A DNA stretch of 33,104 nt from Prevotella sp. (GCA_017479675.1 JAFVBX010000016.1:1-33104), one strand, 5' to 3'; positions 1-9,492 are shown, counted from the first letter of the stretch. Notes: a model not told the origin generated them from the sequence alone. A program made the numbers and translations.

Positions 1-972
1 AACCTGACGATATACGGTCTGCCGGGCTCAAAACTGGTGAACCCAAGGAACAGCAAGGCGGACTATAATAAGAGCGGAGTGCTGTATTTTCAGGATGCTA
101 AGAACGTGATATTCCGCAACGTGGTGTTTAGCGGTGGCGGTGCGTTTGACTGGAATGCCTACGACTGCCTGTGCTTGGAGAGCTGCGACAATATATGGCT
201 GGACCATTGCGAGTTTTACGACGGCATGGACGGCAACGTGGATATAGTGGAGGGAACGGACCACGTGACGTTTACGTGGTGTAAGTTCGGCTACAAAATA
301 CCTGCCATACCTGGAGGTAAGGAGACGGACGACCACCGCTTCACGAACTTGATAGGCAACAATGACGGCATAACGAGCGACAACGGACACCTGCGCGTGA
401 CGTTCAGCAACTGCTGGTGGAGCGAGGGATGCGTAGAACGTATGCCGAGGGTGAGGTTCGGACAGGTGCATGTGGCTAACTGCCTCTATTCAAGTACGGT
501 GACGAGCTACTGCTTCGGTGTGGGCTATATGTCAAAGATTTATGCCGAGGGCAATGCCTTCATATCGGAGGCTGCGAAGACGCATATATGGAAGTTTCCT
601 AACGAGAAGTCGCAGGAGGCTTACCACTTCAAACTGGTCAACAGCCTCGGAGCTGCGGACATAGACATGGCAAAGGGCACGGAACAGCATTTCGACCCTC
701 GGGCGGCTTACTCTGACGTGCTGGTGTACGCCCCAACACTGGTGGAGGCAACGGTGACGAAGTATGCAGGAGCAGTATTGACGGAAGAACAGCTGACGAC
801 ACGCGGCAACAGTGCTACGGCGATAGGCAGCGTAAAGAAAGCGGCAGATGTGACGGGGGAGGCTTACTTCACCACAGACGGCAGAAGGCTCGCTGTTCCT
901 CAAAGGGGACTCAACATAATAAGGAAGAGTGACGGCACGACGAAGGTGGTTTATTTTCCAAACTCTTTCTGA
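1..972 (+). CDS. Pectate lyase, polysaccharide lyase family 1 (5' end missing)
   Basis: The frame is open from base 1, so this is the C-terminal 323 residues of a longer gene; the GTG at 37 is internal. The protein should cleave polygalacturonate by beta-elimination outside the cell or in the periplasm. The PL1 beta-helix signatures are clear: IWLDHCEFYDGMDG with its calcium-binding acidic residues, then VTFTW, then the strand ending in RMPRVRFGQVHVANC, which carries the arginines expected at the catalytic site. The last 35 residues (YFTTDGRRL, then PQRGLNIIR and SDGT) look like a short C-terminal tail of the kind found on secreted Prevotella proteins, possibly a sorting signal. The signal peptide, if any, lies outside the window. 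The stop codon at 970-972 lies inside the 3' end of the opposing tamB gene. The family call is secure; exact substrate is not. Confidence 0.9.
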   Translation, partial: NLTIYGLPGSKLVNPRNSKADYNKSGVLYFQDAKNVIFRNVVFSGGGAFDWNAYDCLCLESCDNIWLDHCEFYDGMDGNVDIVEGTDHVTFTWCKFGYKIPAIPGGKETDDHRFTNLIGNNDGITSDNGHLRVTFSNCWWSEGCVERMPRVRFGQVHVANCLYSSTVTSYCFGVGYMSKIYAEGNAFISEAAKTHIWKFPNEKSQEAYHFKLVNSLGAADIDMAKGTEQHFDPRAAYSDVLVYAPTLVEATVTKYAGAVLTEEQLTTRGNSATAIGSVKKAADVTGEAYFTTDGRRLAVPQRGLNIIRKSDGTTKVVYFPNSF

Positions 973-3900
973 AAGACAACGCCGATGCCCTGCGTATTGA
1001 GGGAGTTGCGCGTGAAGTAGCGGTCGTTGGACTGGTTATAGACCTTGAGGGATATGTTGCCGTTCTTGGTGAGCAGATACTGAAGGGAGAAATCGCCGAT
1101 GAAGCTCTGCGAGTTGGTGTTGATGTTGTCGCGATAGCCGAACTGTCCGTTGAAGATAAGGCGGTTATTGAAGAGATGTCCGCTGAGCAGTCCTTCGTAC
1201 TCGGCATTGCTGAAGCCTTCGTCGCCAGGGGCTATGTTGGCACCAAAGGATAGGTTGCTACCCATGCCAAGGACATTTTGCATTACATTACTCATTACAT
1301 TATTGAACTGCTGTGACAGGGTTCCGCTAAGGAAACTCTGCATGGCAAGTGTGCCCTGGCTGACGCTGCGTGTCTCGCCGGTACGGCTGTCGGCATTTGC
1401 ATTGCTGGGGGCATAGAAGCGTCCGATGGCAAGGAGGTAGAGCACTTGCTGGTTCATCTCTTCTTCGGAGTTGATGATGGAACTTATCATCTGGCGTGCG
1501 TCGGTAGAGAGCGACGGAAGGTCGAGGTCGAAGACAACGGAGGGTTGCTCTGGGGTACCTGTAATGTTCATGAGGCAGTTGACGGGGACGTTGCCTGCCG
1601 TGAAGGCACTGCCGATGTTGAGGTCGGCGAGGGGTACGCTATTGAGCGGATAGACAGCCCTGATATTAAGGGCGGCATCGTAAGGGTCGCCACCAAAGGT
1701 GATTGTGCCGCCGTTCTGGAAGTTGAAGTCACGGCGTATGAGATTTTGTATCGTCATCTTATACTTGCCGTGGTTTACGGTATAGTTGCCGAAGATGTCT
1801 AGTGAACCTTTGTTGTAATATTTCACATGCAGGTCGCCACCGCCAAAGAGGTCAACATAGTCGCCTGTTGCCTCGTCCATGATGAGGTTGAGACGTGACT
1901 GCGGGGTGGCATGGATGAGGAAGTCGAGCCTGATGTTTGTACGGTCGTTGCCTGCATCGAGCACTTTATCTATAGTTGCATCACTGTCAGTTCCTGACAG
2001 GTGCAGCACGTCCGTCTCCTGGCTGTCGCGGTTGGCGCTGCGCCAAGTGATGATGTCGCCAGTACGGAGGGCATCTGGGGAGGAGGCGTTGTAGGTGAGG
2101 TAGGTGCCTTCGAGCGGTATGGCATCAGCAGAGATGAGCAGGTCGTTGCCGCTGCCGTGGATGCCTATGTCGCCATTGATGACAGCATGGCCACAGAAGG
2201 TCTCTTCATCGTGAAGGGTGGGGAAGTCGTATGCCAGCAAACGTGTGGTGGTGGCATAGAGGTCGTAGGACATCTGGGTAAGATGCTTATGGTGTACGCC
2301 GCCCGTAAGAGTGGCTTTATTGCCAGACTTGTCGTAGAGCATGAAGTCGCGGAACTGTATGTCGTCGGGTATGAACGTGACGGTGTCGCCTGGCAAGGTG
2401 TAGCGGCAGTTGGTGGATGAGAGTGTGAAGGCTCCGTTTGCCTTCAGGTAGCCACGAAGGTTGATGTCGCTGAATGGACCATAGAGCTGCACCTTGCCGC
2501 TGCCATGAAGGTCGGTGTCGCTCATGAACGAACTGCAGAAGGTGCCGACGAACTCAAGGCGCGAGTTGAGGGCTTCGATGTTGAGGTCTATCTCGCCAGG
2601 AGAGGGTGAGACGTAGCCTTCGACAATGGTCTGCGCATCGGCTTCGGGGTCGTCGCAGAGTCCGGAGAGCATGATCTTGTTGTCGTCTTTAGAGTATGAA
2701 GCGTCAAGGCTCAGGGTGCCGAGGTTGCCTTCTTCGAAGAGGAAATGCTCCACGTCAAGATGGCCTCCTGCCTTTATGTCGCCAAGTACGGACTTGGCAG
2801 AGAAACGTCCTGACGCGCTGCCGTCGAAATCTACAGAATGGAAGTTTACGAGGTCGAGGATATATCTGATGTTTACATTGTGAAGCGTGGCGATAAGCGA
2901 GTCGCCCTCATTACGTGACAGAGTTCCGTCAAGGCATATATTCTGTGAAGCACTGCCAACGTTGAGGTTGTCAACGTGGATGCGTCCGTCTTCATAGAGT
3001 ATCTCACGTGACTGGACGGTCCACAGGCTGTCGCCAACCTCGAAGTGTGACTGAGGGATGGTTTGCCTGAATGCCGTAGCTCCCTTGGACGTGTTATAGA
3101 AGCGGGTGTTGGCTGTGACTTCTCCGCGAAAGACTTTCTCGCGCAGGTTGTCCCACGAGAAAGTAGAGGTAAGATAGTTGTCTTGTCCGATGAGGTTGAG
3201 GTTAAGGCTCACGGGACCAGACTCCTCCATATAGGTGGTTTGGAGTTGTGTCTGCAATGTCTGGTCGGGAGTGAAGAAGTGAAGTGAAGTGTTATCAAAC
3301 TTCATGTCGCCAGCAACGGCAGAGGGAATGTAGCACCAGAGGTCGGCAGTGTTGTCAACGGCACTGAGATAGCCGTTGATGGTGACGTCGTCGTTGAAGG
3401 TGATGGGGAAGTCGGTAATGGATTTCAAAAAGGTGAAATCCTTTATCCTTGTGTTGATACGGAAGCTGTCGGTGGAACCCTTCGTAACCTTGAGACCTGG
3501 AACGGAGGGAAGGCGCGAAGCGATGATGTGATTGATGCAGAGAGGTATGGTGGCGATGTTTATGTCACCGTCGAGACTGATGTCGGCAATGGTGGAGGTG
3601 AGGGATGCCGACGTGGGAGTGACGCTGAGATGGGCATCGAGCGGAGTGTCGCCGAAGATGTTGGTCAGATGAAGTTGCTTTGGTGAGAAATGTCGCAAAT
3701 CGACATCGGCATTGATAATTTTCTTCTTTGCGATGTCGGCTGTGCCTTGGGCGTACAGTTCTCCATTAGCATCGTTGACATTGAGAATACCAGACAGAAG
3801 CCCGGAACGTATGCCGCCGTCAACGTGAATATTGTGATAGGTGTAGTTGTTGTAGGTCAGTTCGTTTATTAAACCTTTTATATAAGTATTCTGCTTTAAA

Positions 3901-5210
3901 TTATTAACATCTAAAGCCTTAACGTCAAGATTGGCACTGAGTGCGCCGAGTGATTGCTCGCCTGTCAGGGCTTGAAGGTTGAGTCTGTTTGCAGAAAGAC
4001 GTGCAGTAAGATTTTTGTCGTTTATATCTCCTGTAACAGAAAGAGAACCAGCCTTGGAGGTAGCAACGTCAGCCTTGCCTGCAATATGTTTGGTACTGAG
4101 TATGTGGGCTTTGGCATTGGCGTTGATGTCGCCCAAACGGTTGATGCCATCGGGGAGGTCAAGCCCATAGTTGCTAAGTTCCTTGAGGAATGATTCGGAG
4201 GCATAGAGCTTGCTTATGTTCAGCTCACCATGAGGTGTGTCTAAGATATCATAGATCGTGGCACGGGCATCGGCAGACAGGGTGGGAGAGGAAAGCTTGA
4301 CCGTAGCATTCGATGACTTGTCTGTGCCTTTGGTTGATACGTTAAGCGCCAGCGGAACATTGGAGTCTCTCAGCTTGCCATACAAGAAACTGAAGTCGGA
4401 AGGCGTGAGACGAGCAGAGAGACTGATGTCATCGTTAAAAGAGGTGAGTTTTGCACCCCTTGAAGAATAACTGAAGGAGGAGCTGGGCGATGTGATCTCA
4501 GAGTGAGGCAAACGGACAAGCAGGTTCTTGATGTGTATATCGTTGTTTGAGGCTAATGCACTGAAGGACAACTGTTTGATGTCAAGTCCTGATTTCTCTT
4601 TTAAACTTAGCCTTTTTACATTGACGTCGAGAGAATCATCGGTAAGTTTGTTAAGTATTATGTGTGCCGACAAATCCTTGACATCAATATGGTAAGGGGA
4701 GAAGACGGTACGTTGGACAGGTACATCGTAACGGTTGTAGGAAACTGCTCCGTGGCGTATGATGAGTGACGAAATGCGTAGGTCAAGAGGTGTGTGATGC
4801 AGGGTATCCTTGCTTTTCAGCGAGTCGATGACGAACTGAAAATTAAGGGGCGAACCGGCATCCTGCTGATAAAGCCTTGCCTGCATGCCGAAGAGTTGGG
4901 CGGAGGTGATGCGTATCTGTCCGTCAAGAAGCGGCAACAATTCTATGCCGGCAGAAATTCTTCCTGCACGGAGCATTTCCTTGCCTTGTTGGTCGTAGAG
5001 TTCTACACCATCGATGGTGATACGATTGAAGAGGCTAAGGTCAACACGCTCTATCTTTACCTTTGTGCTGAGTTTTTGCTCCAAGGCGGTGCTTACCTCT
5101 TTGCCGAGATAGCTCTGTACGGCAGGTATCTTGGGTAAAACAAAAGCCAGGAGCCACAGCGCGATGATGGTTCCACAAAGTATCTTTATTATGGCTTTTA
5201 GTCTATTCAC
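951..5210 (-). CDS. tamB: TamB-like translocation and assembly module protein (DUF490), 1419 aa
   Basis: This is a very large inner-membrane-anchored periplasmic protein. Residues about 7-27 form one N-terminal membrane segment, followed by more than 1300 residues of repetitive beta-rich sequence, as in AsmA/TamB proteins that span the periplasm and help insert outer-membrane proteins or move phospholipids. The C-terminal region (about 1130-1419) matches the DUF490 pattern, with GGDPYDAALNIRAVYPL, then NITGTPEQP and VFDLDLPS. The start used is GTG at 5208-5210, which overlaps the end of the YggS gene by 8 bp; no ATG lies ahead of the membrane segment. It is the last gene of a ten-gene minus-strand run. 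Its 3' end overlaps the pectate lyase gene on the other strand. The usual proteobacterial partner TamA is not in this window. Confidence 0.88.
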   Translation of the reverse strand: MNRLKAIIKILCGTIIALWLLAFVLPKIPAVQSYLGKEVSTALEQKLSTKVKIERVDLSLFNRITIDGVELYDQQGKEMLRAGRISAGIELLPLLDGQIRITSAQLFGMQARLYQQDAGSPLNFQFVIDSLKSKDTLHHTPLDLRISSLIIRHGAVSYNRYDVPVQRTVFSPYHIDVKDLSAHIILNKLTDDSLDVNVKRLSLKEKSGLDIKQLSFSALASNNDIHIKNLLVRLPHSEITSPSSSFSYSSRGAKLTSFNDDISLSARLTPSDFSFLYGKLRDSNVPLALNVSTKGTDKSSNATVKLSSPTLSADARATIYDILDTPHGELNISKLYASESFLKELSNYGLDLPDGINRLGDINANAKAHILSTKHIAGKADVATSKAGSLSVTGDINDKNLTARLSANRLNLQALTGEQSLGALSANLDVKALDVNNLKQNTYIKGLINELTYNNYTYHNIHVDGGIRSGLLSGILNVNDANGELYAQGTADIAKKKIINADVDLRHFSPKQLHLTNIFGDTPLDAHLSVTPTSASLTSTIADISLDGDINIATIPLCINHIIASRLPSVPGLKVTKGSTDSFRINTRIKDFTFLKSITDFPITFNDDVTINGYLSAVDNTADLWCYIPSAVAGDMKFDNTSLHFFTPDQTLQTQLQTTYMEESGPVSLNLNLIGQDNYLTSTFSWDNLREKVFRGEVTANTRFYNTSKGATAFRQTIPQSHFEVGDSLWTVQSREILYEDGRIHVDNLNVGSASQNICLDGTLSRNEGDSLIATLHNVNIRYILDLVNFHSVDFDGSASGRFSAKSVLGDIKAGGHLDVEHFLFEEGNLGTLSLDASYSKDDNKIMLSGLCDDPEADAQTIVEGYVSPSPGEIDLNIEALNSRLEFVGTFCSSFMSDTDLHGSGKVQLYGPFSDINLRGYLKANGAFTLSSTNCRYTLPGDTVTFIPDDIQFRDFMLYDKSGNKATLTGGVHHKHLTQMSYDLYATTTRLLAYDFPTLHDEETFCGHAVINGDIGIHGSGNDLLISADAIPLEGTYLTYNASSPDALRTGDIITWRSANRDSQETDVLHLSGTDSDATIDKVLDAGNDRTNIRLDFLIHATPQSRLNLIMDEATGDYVDLFGGGDLHVKYYNKGSLDIFGNYTVNHGKYKMTIQNLIRRDFNFQNGGTITFGGDPYDAALNIRAVYPLNSVPLADLNIGSAFTAGNVPVNCLMNITGTPEQPSVVFDLDLPSLSTDARQMISSIINSEEEMNQQVLYLLAIGRFYAPSNANADSRTGETRSVSQGTLAMQSFLSGTLSQQFNNVMSNVMQNVLGMGSNLSFGANIAPGDEGFSNAEYEGLLSGHLFNNRLIFNGQFGYRDNINTNSQSFIGDFSLQYLLTKNGNISLKVYNQSNDRYFTRNSLNTQGIGVVFQKEFGK

Positions 5211-5862
5211 TAAATATCCTGCTGCCTACGCGTACATGGTTAGAGCCGCACTCTTGGGCGAGCAGATAGTCGCCACTCATGCCGTAAGAACGTATGCTGA
5301 AGGCTTCATCGTCGGCAAAGTAACGCTGCTTGATAACGTCAAACAGTTCCTTGGCACGTAAGAACTCCGACTTGATAAGTTGCTCGTCATCGGTGTTGCT
5401 TGCCATCATCATAATGCCACGAATGCGTACATGAGGCATATTGCGCCACTCTCCTTCTTCGAGCATGGCAAGACATTCGTCGGGCAGCATGCCGCTCTTT
5501 GATTCTTCTTGTGCAAGATGTAGCTCAAGGAGTATGTCAATAGTGCGGTTGTTTTTGGCAGCCTGTTTCTCTATCTCCTTAATAAGCTTGAAGGAGTCAA
5601 CAGCCTCAATCATAGCGATATAAGGGGCGATGTACTTCACCTTGTTGGTCTGCATGTGACCGATGAAGTGCCACATGATGTCTTTAGGCAGGGTGTCGTG
5701 CTTTATGCGCAACTCTTGCTCACGACTTTCGCCAAAGACACGCTGACCTGCATCGTAAGCTTCCTGTACGGCTTCTATGGTGTGGTACTTGCTTACGGCA
5801 ACCAGTTCGACGTTATTCCGTAGGCTGCTCCTTACCTGCTGGAGATTTGATTTGATGCTCAT
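5203..5862 (-). CDS. YggS/PLPBP family pyridoxal-phosphate-binding protein
   Basis: At 219 residues this is the normal size for the single-domain PLP homeostasis protein, which has an alanine-racemase-like TIM barrel but no known catalytic turnover. The PLP-binding lysine is K25 in LVAVSK. Further family motifs are FGESREQEL, WHFIGHMQTNKVKYI, and a C-terminal GMSGDYLLA followed by VRVGSRIFS, which binds the phosphate. The ATG at 5860-5862 is supported by the usual spacing to the VAVSK motif, which means the gene truly overlaps the upstream DUF4494 gene by 50 bp. It probably buffers free PLP and affects amino-acid metabolism; it is co-transcribed here with trpF and tamB. Confidence 0.93.
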   Translation of the reverse strand: MSIKSNLQQVRSSLRNNVELVAVSKYHTIEAVQEAYDAGQRVFGESREQELRIKHDTLPKDIMWHFIGHMQTNKVKYIAPYIAMIEAVDSFKLIKEIEKQAAKNNRTIDILLELHLAQEESKSGMLPDECLAMLEEGEWRNMPHVRIRGIMMMASNTDDEQLIKSEFLRAKELFDVIKQRYFADDEAFSIRSYGMSGDYLLAQECGSNHVRVGSRIFSE

Positions 5863-6292
5863 AGACGTCCAATATAGATGTTTCGGCGATTGATGCTATT
5901 TTCCAGTCCTGCATTCCAGAGTTAAGCACCTCTTCGATGTTCTTGACGGCATTCTGTAGGCTGTTGCTCTGCACGAGGTAGTTGACACCAGACAGTTTCT
6001 CCTTGCCTGTCTTTTCATCAAGAATGATGAACTGGACTTTTGACTTGTACCACTTGTCGTCACTGGGATTGTCAGAGAAGAAAATCTCATGATATGGTGC
6101 CTTCTTGATGTCGGTAACGTCAAACTCGCCTGTAGAGAAGTGTGCTGCCTCTTCTGTAACGGCTTCTTCTGCCTCCGTAAAGGACAAGGCATCTACCACA
6201 TAGAGTTCTGGCACTTTCTTCTGTGAGCCGTCCTCCATCATTTTGTCATACTTCACCTTGGTTTCAAACCATTCTGCTGTTCTTGATCTCAT
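5813..6292 (-). CDS. DUF4494 domain protein
   Basis: This 159-residue cytosolic protein matches the DUF4494 family, small proteins that I know mainly from Bacteroidota and whose function is unknown. It starts with MRSRTAEWFETKVKYDK, carries a conserved block ending in APYHEIFFSD, and has a mixed alpha/beta pattern without signal peptide or membrane segment. The C-terminal part (after about residue 140) is likely a loose tail, and its coding sequence is shared with the first 50 bp of the YggS gene in another frame. Its own start overlaps the trpF stop by 4 bp, so it should be translated by coupling within the run. In other genomes the association with YggS-type genes is, as far as I recall, common, but that was not checked here. 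Confidence 0.8.
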   Translation of the reverse strand: MRSRTAEWFETKVKYDKMMEDGSQKKVPELYVVDALSFTEAEEAVTEEAAHFSTGEFDVTDIKKAPYHEIFFSDNPSDDKWYKSKVQFIILDEKTGKEKLSGVNYLVQSNSLQNAVKNIEEVLNSGMQDWKIASIAETSILDVYEHQIKSPAGKEQPTE

Positions 6293-6969
6293 TGTATTTC
6301 AGTTAAAAAAGTTTTTAGTTTATCAACGTTCTTTATGCCAGGAGCATCCTCAAACCTTGAGTTGAGGTCGATTCCTGTGCACATTGGGTGCTTGAAAGTC
6401 TTAATTCTCTCAGCATCATCGGGACCGATGCCTCCAGAGAGCAGGAAGGGAATAGTACCGTCGTAAGTCTTGAGTATCTCCCAATCATACTGTTCACCTG
6501 AGCCGCCGTAAGTCTTGCACTTCGTATCGAAGAGAAGCATGTCAATACAACCTTCATACTGTTTCCAATTGTCTATGTCATCGGCATTGCTGATGCTTAT
6601 AGCCTTGATTATTTTGATATCTGGCAGTATGTCTGGAATAAGCGTCCTTTTAAGATTTTCTATGTATATCGGGCTTTCTTCTCCATGTAGTTGTATATAG
6701 TCAAGCTCGTAGTTGTAGGCATGGGTTATCACCGTCTGAGGCATCTCATCAACGAATACTCCCACCTTTAGCGGCTGGTGAGAGCTTGACTCCGAACTGT
6801 CCTTTACCTTTTCGTTTGCCATATTGGGGATGATGCCAGCATGTGTATTGATGCTTCTGACATAGCGAGGACTCTTAGGATAGAATATGAAGCCCATCAT
6901 GTCTATACCTAGCTCACTGACTGCGCGAATGTTGTCAGGCTCACGCATGCCGCATACCTTTATTGTCAT
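6289..6969 (-). CDS. trpF: Phosphoribosylanthranilate isomerase
   Basis: This enzyme (EC 5.3.1.24) converts N-(5-phosphoribosyl)anthranilate to the carboxyphenylamino-deoxyribulose phosphate in tryptophan synthesis. The 226-residue TIM barrel shows the catalytic cysteine C6 in IKVCGMREP, the general-acid aspartate in LLFDTK, the phosphate-binding loop GGSGEQYDW, and the C-terminal LSGGI and GIDLNSRFE. Between PRYV (residue 37) and VGVFVDE (residue 69) there is a longer, serine-rich loop than is usual. The gene overlaps the exporter gene upstream and the DUF4494 gene downstream by 4 bp each. No other trp gene lies in the window, so this copy is separated from any trp operon. Confidence 0.95.
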   Translation of the reverse strand: MTIKVCGMREPDNIRAVSELGIDMMGFIFYPKSPRYVRSINTHAGIIPNMANEKVKDSSESSSHQPLKVGVFVDEMPQTVITHAYNYELDYIQLHGEESPIYIENLKRTLIPDILPDIKIIKAISISNADDIDNWKQYEGCIDMLLFDTKCKTYGGSGEQYDWEILKTYDGTIPFLLSGGIGPDDAERIKTFKHPMCTGIDLNSRFEDAPGIKNVDKLKTFLTEIQ

Positions 6970-9476
6970 CTGTTTATCTTCTTGAATATTGCAGGCTGTA
7001 CGACATAAGACAGTACTACGGCAGAAATCATTCCGACGAGAGTAGCAAAGCCGACAGACTTTATTGCCGGATGGTTGGCAAAAAGCATGGATGCCACGGT
7101 GACAATAAGTATGAAGGCAGAGAAGAAGATGGCTGTCTTATGGTAGGCAAGAACAGAACCCTCCTGTTTCTTGTCGGCTATGAGACCGCTCATGATGAAT
7201 ATGGAATAGTCAACACCAATACCGAAAATGAAGGTAGAGATGATGATGTTTATCAGATTGAAACGGACATGGAACATTGCCATAGCTCCCAAGACAATAA
7301 GCCATGAGAGCAGTATTGGAGCAAAGCCCAGTAACGTGTGCTTGATGTTAAAGTGGAAGGAGATGAGAAGCACTACGAATACAAATGCTATGCTGACCCA
7401 TTGGAGAATGTTGAAGTCGCTATTGAGGTCGTTGAGACCGTCGGTGGTGTAGTAGTATGTGTCAAGCACCATCATGTCAGGTTCGTTGGCAACAGCATCG
7501 CAGATGCGGTTGTAATCGGTATCTTTGCCACGTATAGAGTCGTTGGTACAGCGTACAGAGGTGAAGCAGAGGTAGTCGCCAGCCGCGGTCTGTTCCATGA
7601 GTGTTGACTGATAGCCAGTCGGTATGATGTCTGCTTCGTAGAGTGGGGTGGGTGAATATTCTGCTGTTGCCAAATCAAAGAAAGGCTCAAAGCCAGACGC
7701 ATTAAGTCCTGCAGAAGGTGCTGTCTGGGCTATAAGCGCCTTGACTTTATTCAGACGTTCTGGTGTCCAGTATGCCTTCCACGCATCAATTCTAATCTGC
7801 TGCTCTTTAAGTGAAACAAAGATTACATTAGTGCGAGTATAGTCCTTGACAAGTCCAATTTTATGAAGAGAGTCGAGTTTTTCTGAGAGATGGGCGAAGT
7901 TCTCAAGAGCCTCTTCCATAGTCTTTCCCTGAGCCGCGAAGTATTTCGACTTATCTTCAGTGTAGGTCTTGTTGCGAAGCAGGTTTTCGGAATACTCTGT
8001 GTTCTCTGAGAGATAGCCGAGATTTCCCATATCGGCATCGAAGTCAGTACCTTTGGCAAGGTAGAAGCCTATACAAACAATTGTTACGATGCCTATGACA
8101 TAAAGCAATGGTTTCTTGGTCTCGAAAGGATAGTTGTTGATTTTGTCAATAAGAGAAAAAGCCTTGTGATTTACCTTGTTCTTCTCTAATACCATTAGAT
8201 GTGGCAGATAAATCAAAGCAAATATGGTAGTACCCACGATGGCGAACGCTGCAAAGAGTCCGAAGTCTTGCAGGAGGTCGGTTTTTATAAATATGAGTCC
8301 CATGAAAGAGCCTATAGTGGTGAGACAGCCGAGCAGTACAGGCTTTGTTTCATCACGCAATACCTTTTCTGGGTCATCCACATATTTATAATGTGTCAGT
8401 ATGTGGAGCACGTAGCTCATTGCGACTCCAAGCACTACTGCACCGATGCCCAATGCCAACAGGGAGAACTGTCCCTTGATGAAATACATCATAGTGAGTC
8501 CGAATAGGGTTCCGAATGCTACTGGGAGTATGAGAAGCGGGATGGTGTTCCAGTTGCGCATACAGATGAAAAGCACAACGAGAACAATGATAAGCGACCA
8601 GGCGATGGTAGAGGTAAGATCGCCTTTTATGGTTGATGAGTTGTAATAGCCACTGGCAGGTGTGCCGTAGTAGCTTATCTTTACGCTAGGGTGTGAAGAG
8701 TGGAATTTCTCAATCAGTTGGTTGAGATTGATGAAAAGTTGTGAGCCCTGACCAGTATTGGTTGCCGAGAAGGCTGGTGAGATAAAGGCTACGCAGACGG
8801 TAGAGTCAGGTACGAAGAAATGACCGTTTATGGTCTTGTAACTGCCGCCGGTAGCTTGCATGAGTGGTGCCATCTGTTGCATCAGCACATTACGCATGCC
8901 GATGGGGTCAGACTGTATCAACTCTGGGAACATTTCGCCGAACTCTCCTTGAAGGTCTTCTGCATTCTTTTGCATCTGTAGCTTCATGTGGCTGACATTC
9001 ATCAGGGTATCAAAGGCTGTATAAGCGCTTGTATCTATGTAGGCTGGTAAATTTTCCTGTAGAAAACTGATGCCATCTATCATGAGGTCTTCTGGCAGGG
9101 AGTAGAATATGTCGCCTATTATTTTGTTTGCCGTATCGCTATCCATAGTCATCAATGAGTCCACGAACTCATCGCACACGGAGGCTAAACTTTCGGTCAT
9201 GTCTTCTGTCATAGCCCCTGGCTTCATAGCTTCGCCGTTATTGTCTCTTGCTTCAAAGAGGAGGAATGTTTTATCCTTGATACGTAGGTCGGCAAAGGCG
9301 AGTTTTGTTGTTCCATCGGGATTCTTTGAAGACGGCATAAGTTTATTGAGGTCTTCTTCCAAGTGTATCTGACTGGAGAAAAATCCTGTTACGACGAAAA
9401 GCAGAACCATCGATAGCCACATAAGGACACGATGGTTGCGGAAAAAATGATAGATGTTTATGAATAGCGTTGTCAT
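6966..9476 (-). CDS. MMPL/RND superfamily exporter
   Basis: The protein is an inner-membrane pump of the MMPL type, with two RND half-repeats. One membrane segment near residue 15 is followed by a large extracytoplasmic loop (to about 285), a five-helix block (about 290-425), a second single helix, a second loop, and a final five-helix block that contains GIGVDYSIF, a typical MMPL/SSD signature. I place the start at the ATG 9474-9476 (836 aa), because it sits 16 bp after the upstream stop and directly before the hydrophobic start MTTLFINIYHFF; an ATG at 9534-9536 would add 20 polar residues and overlap the upstream gene by 44 bp. Related exporters accompany aryl-polyene and flexirubin genes. 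Here it lies directly after two dehydratases, an ACP and a ketosynthase, so it probably exports the lipid product of that module. Confidence 0.85.
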   Translation of the reverse strand: MTTLFINIYHFFRNHRVLMWLSMVLLFVVTGFFSSQIHLEEDLNKLMPSSKNPDGTTKLAFADLRIKDKTFLLFEARDNNGEAMKPGAMTEDMTESLASVCDEFVDSLMTMDSDTANKIIGDIFYSLPEDLMIDGISFLQENLPAYIDTSAYTAFDTLMNVSHMKLQMQKNAEDLQGEFGEMFPELIQSDPIGMRNVLMQQMAPLMQATGGSYKTINGHFFVPDSTVCVAFISPAFSATNTGQGSQLFINLNQLIEKFHSSHPSVKISYYGTPASGYYNSSTIKGDLTSTIAWSLIIVLVVLFICMRNWNTIPLLILPVAFGTLFGLTMMYFIKGQFSLLALGIGAVVLGVAMSYVLHILTHYKYVDDPEKVLRDETKPVLLGCLTTIGSFMGLIFIKTDLLQDFGLFAAFAIVGTTIFALIYLPHLMVLEKNKVNHKAFSLIDKINNYPFETKKPLLYVIGIVTIVCIGFYLAKGTDFDADMGNLGYLSENTEYSENLLRNKTYTEDKSKYFAAQGKTMEEALENFAHLSEKLDSLHKIGLVKDYTRTNVIFVSLKEQQIRIDAWKAYWTPERLNKVKALIAQTAPSAGLNASGFEPFFDLATAEYSPTPLYEADIIPTGYQSTLMEQTAAGDYLCFTSVRCTNDSIRGKDTDYNRICDAVANEPDMMVLDTYYYTTDGLNDLNSDFNILQWVSIAFVFVVLLISFHFNIKHTLLGFAPILLSWLIVLGAMAMFHVRFNLINIIISTFIFGIGVDYSIFIMSGLIADKKQEGSVLAYHKTAIFFSAFILIVTVASMLFANHPAIKSVGFATLVGMISAVVLSYVVQPAIFKKINR

Positions 9477-9492
9477 AAGTCCAAACTGTGAA

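Noticed and set aside
2001..2420. Plus-strand frames of 70-140 codons inside tamB
   Set aside because: They lie wholly inside a continuous 1419-codon gene on the other strand and show no family motif; they arise from its codon pattern.
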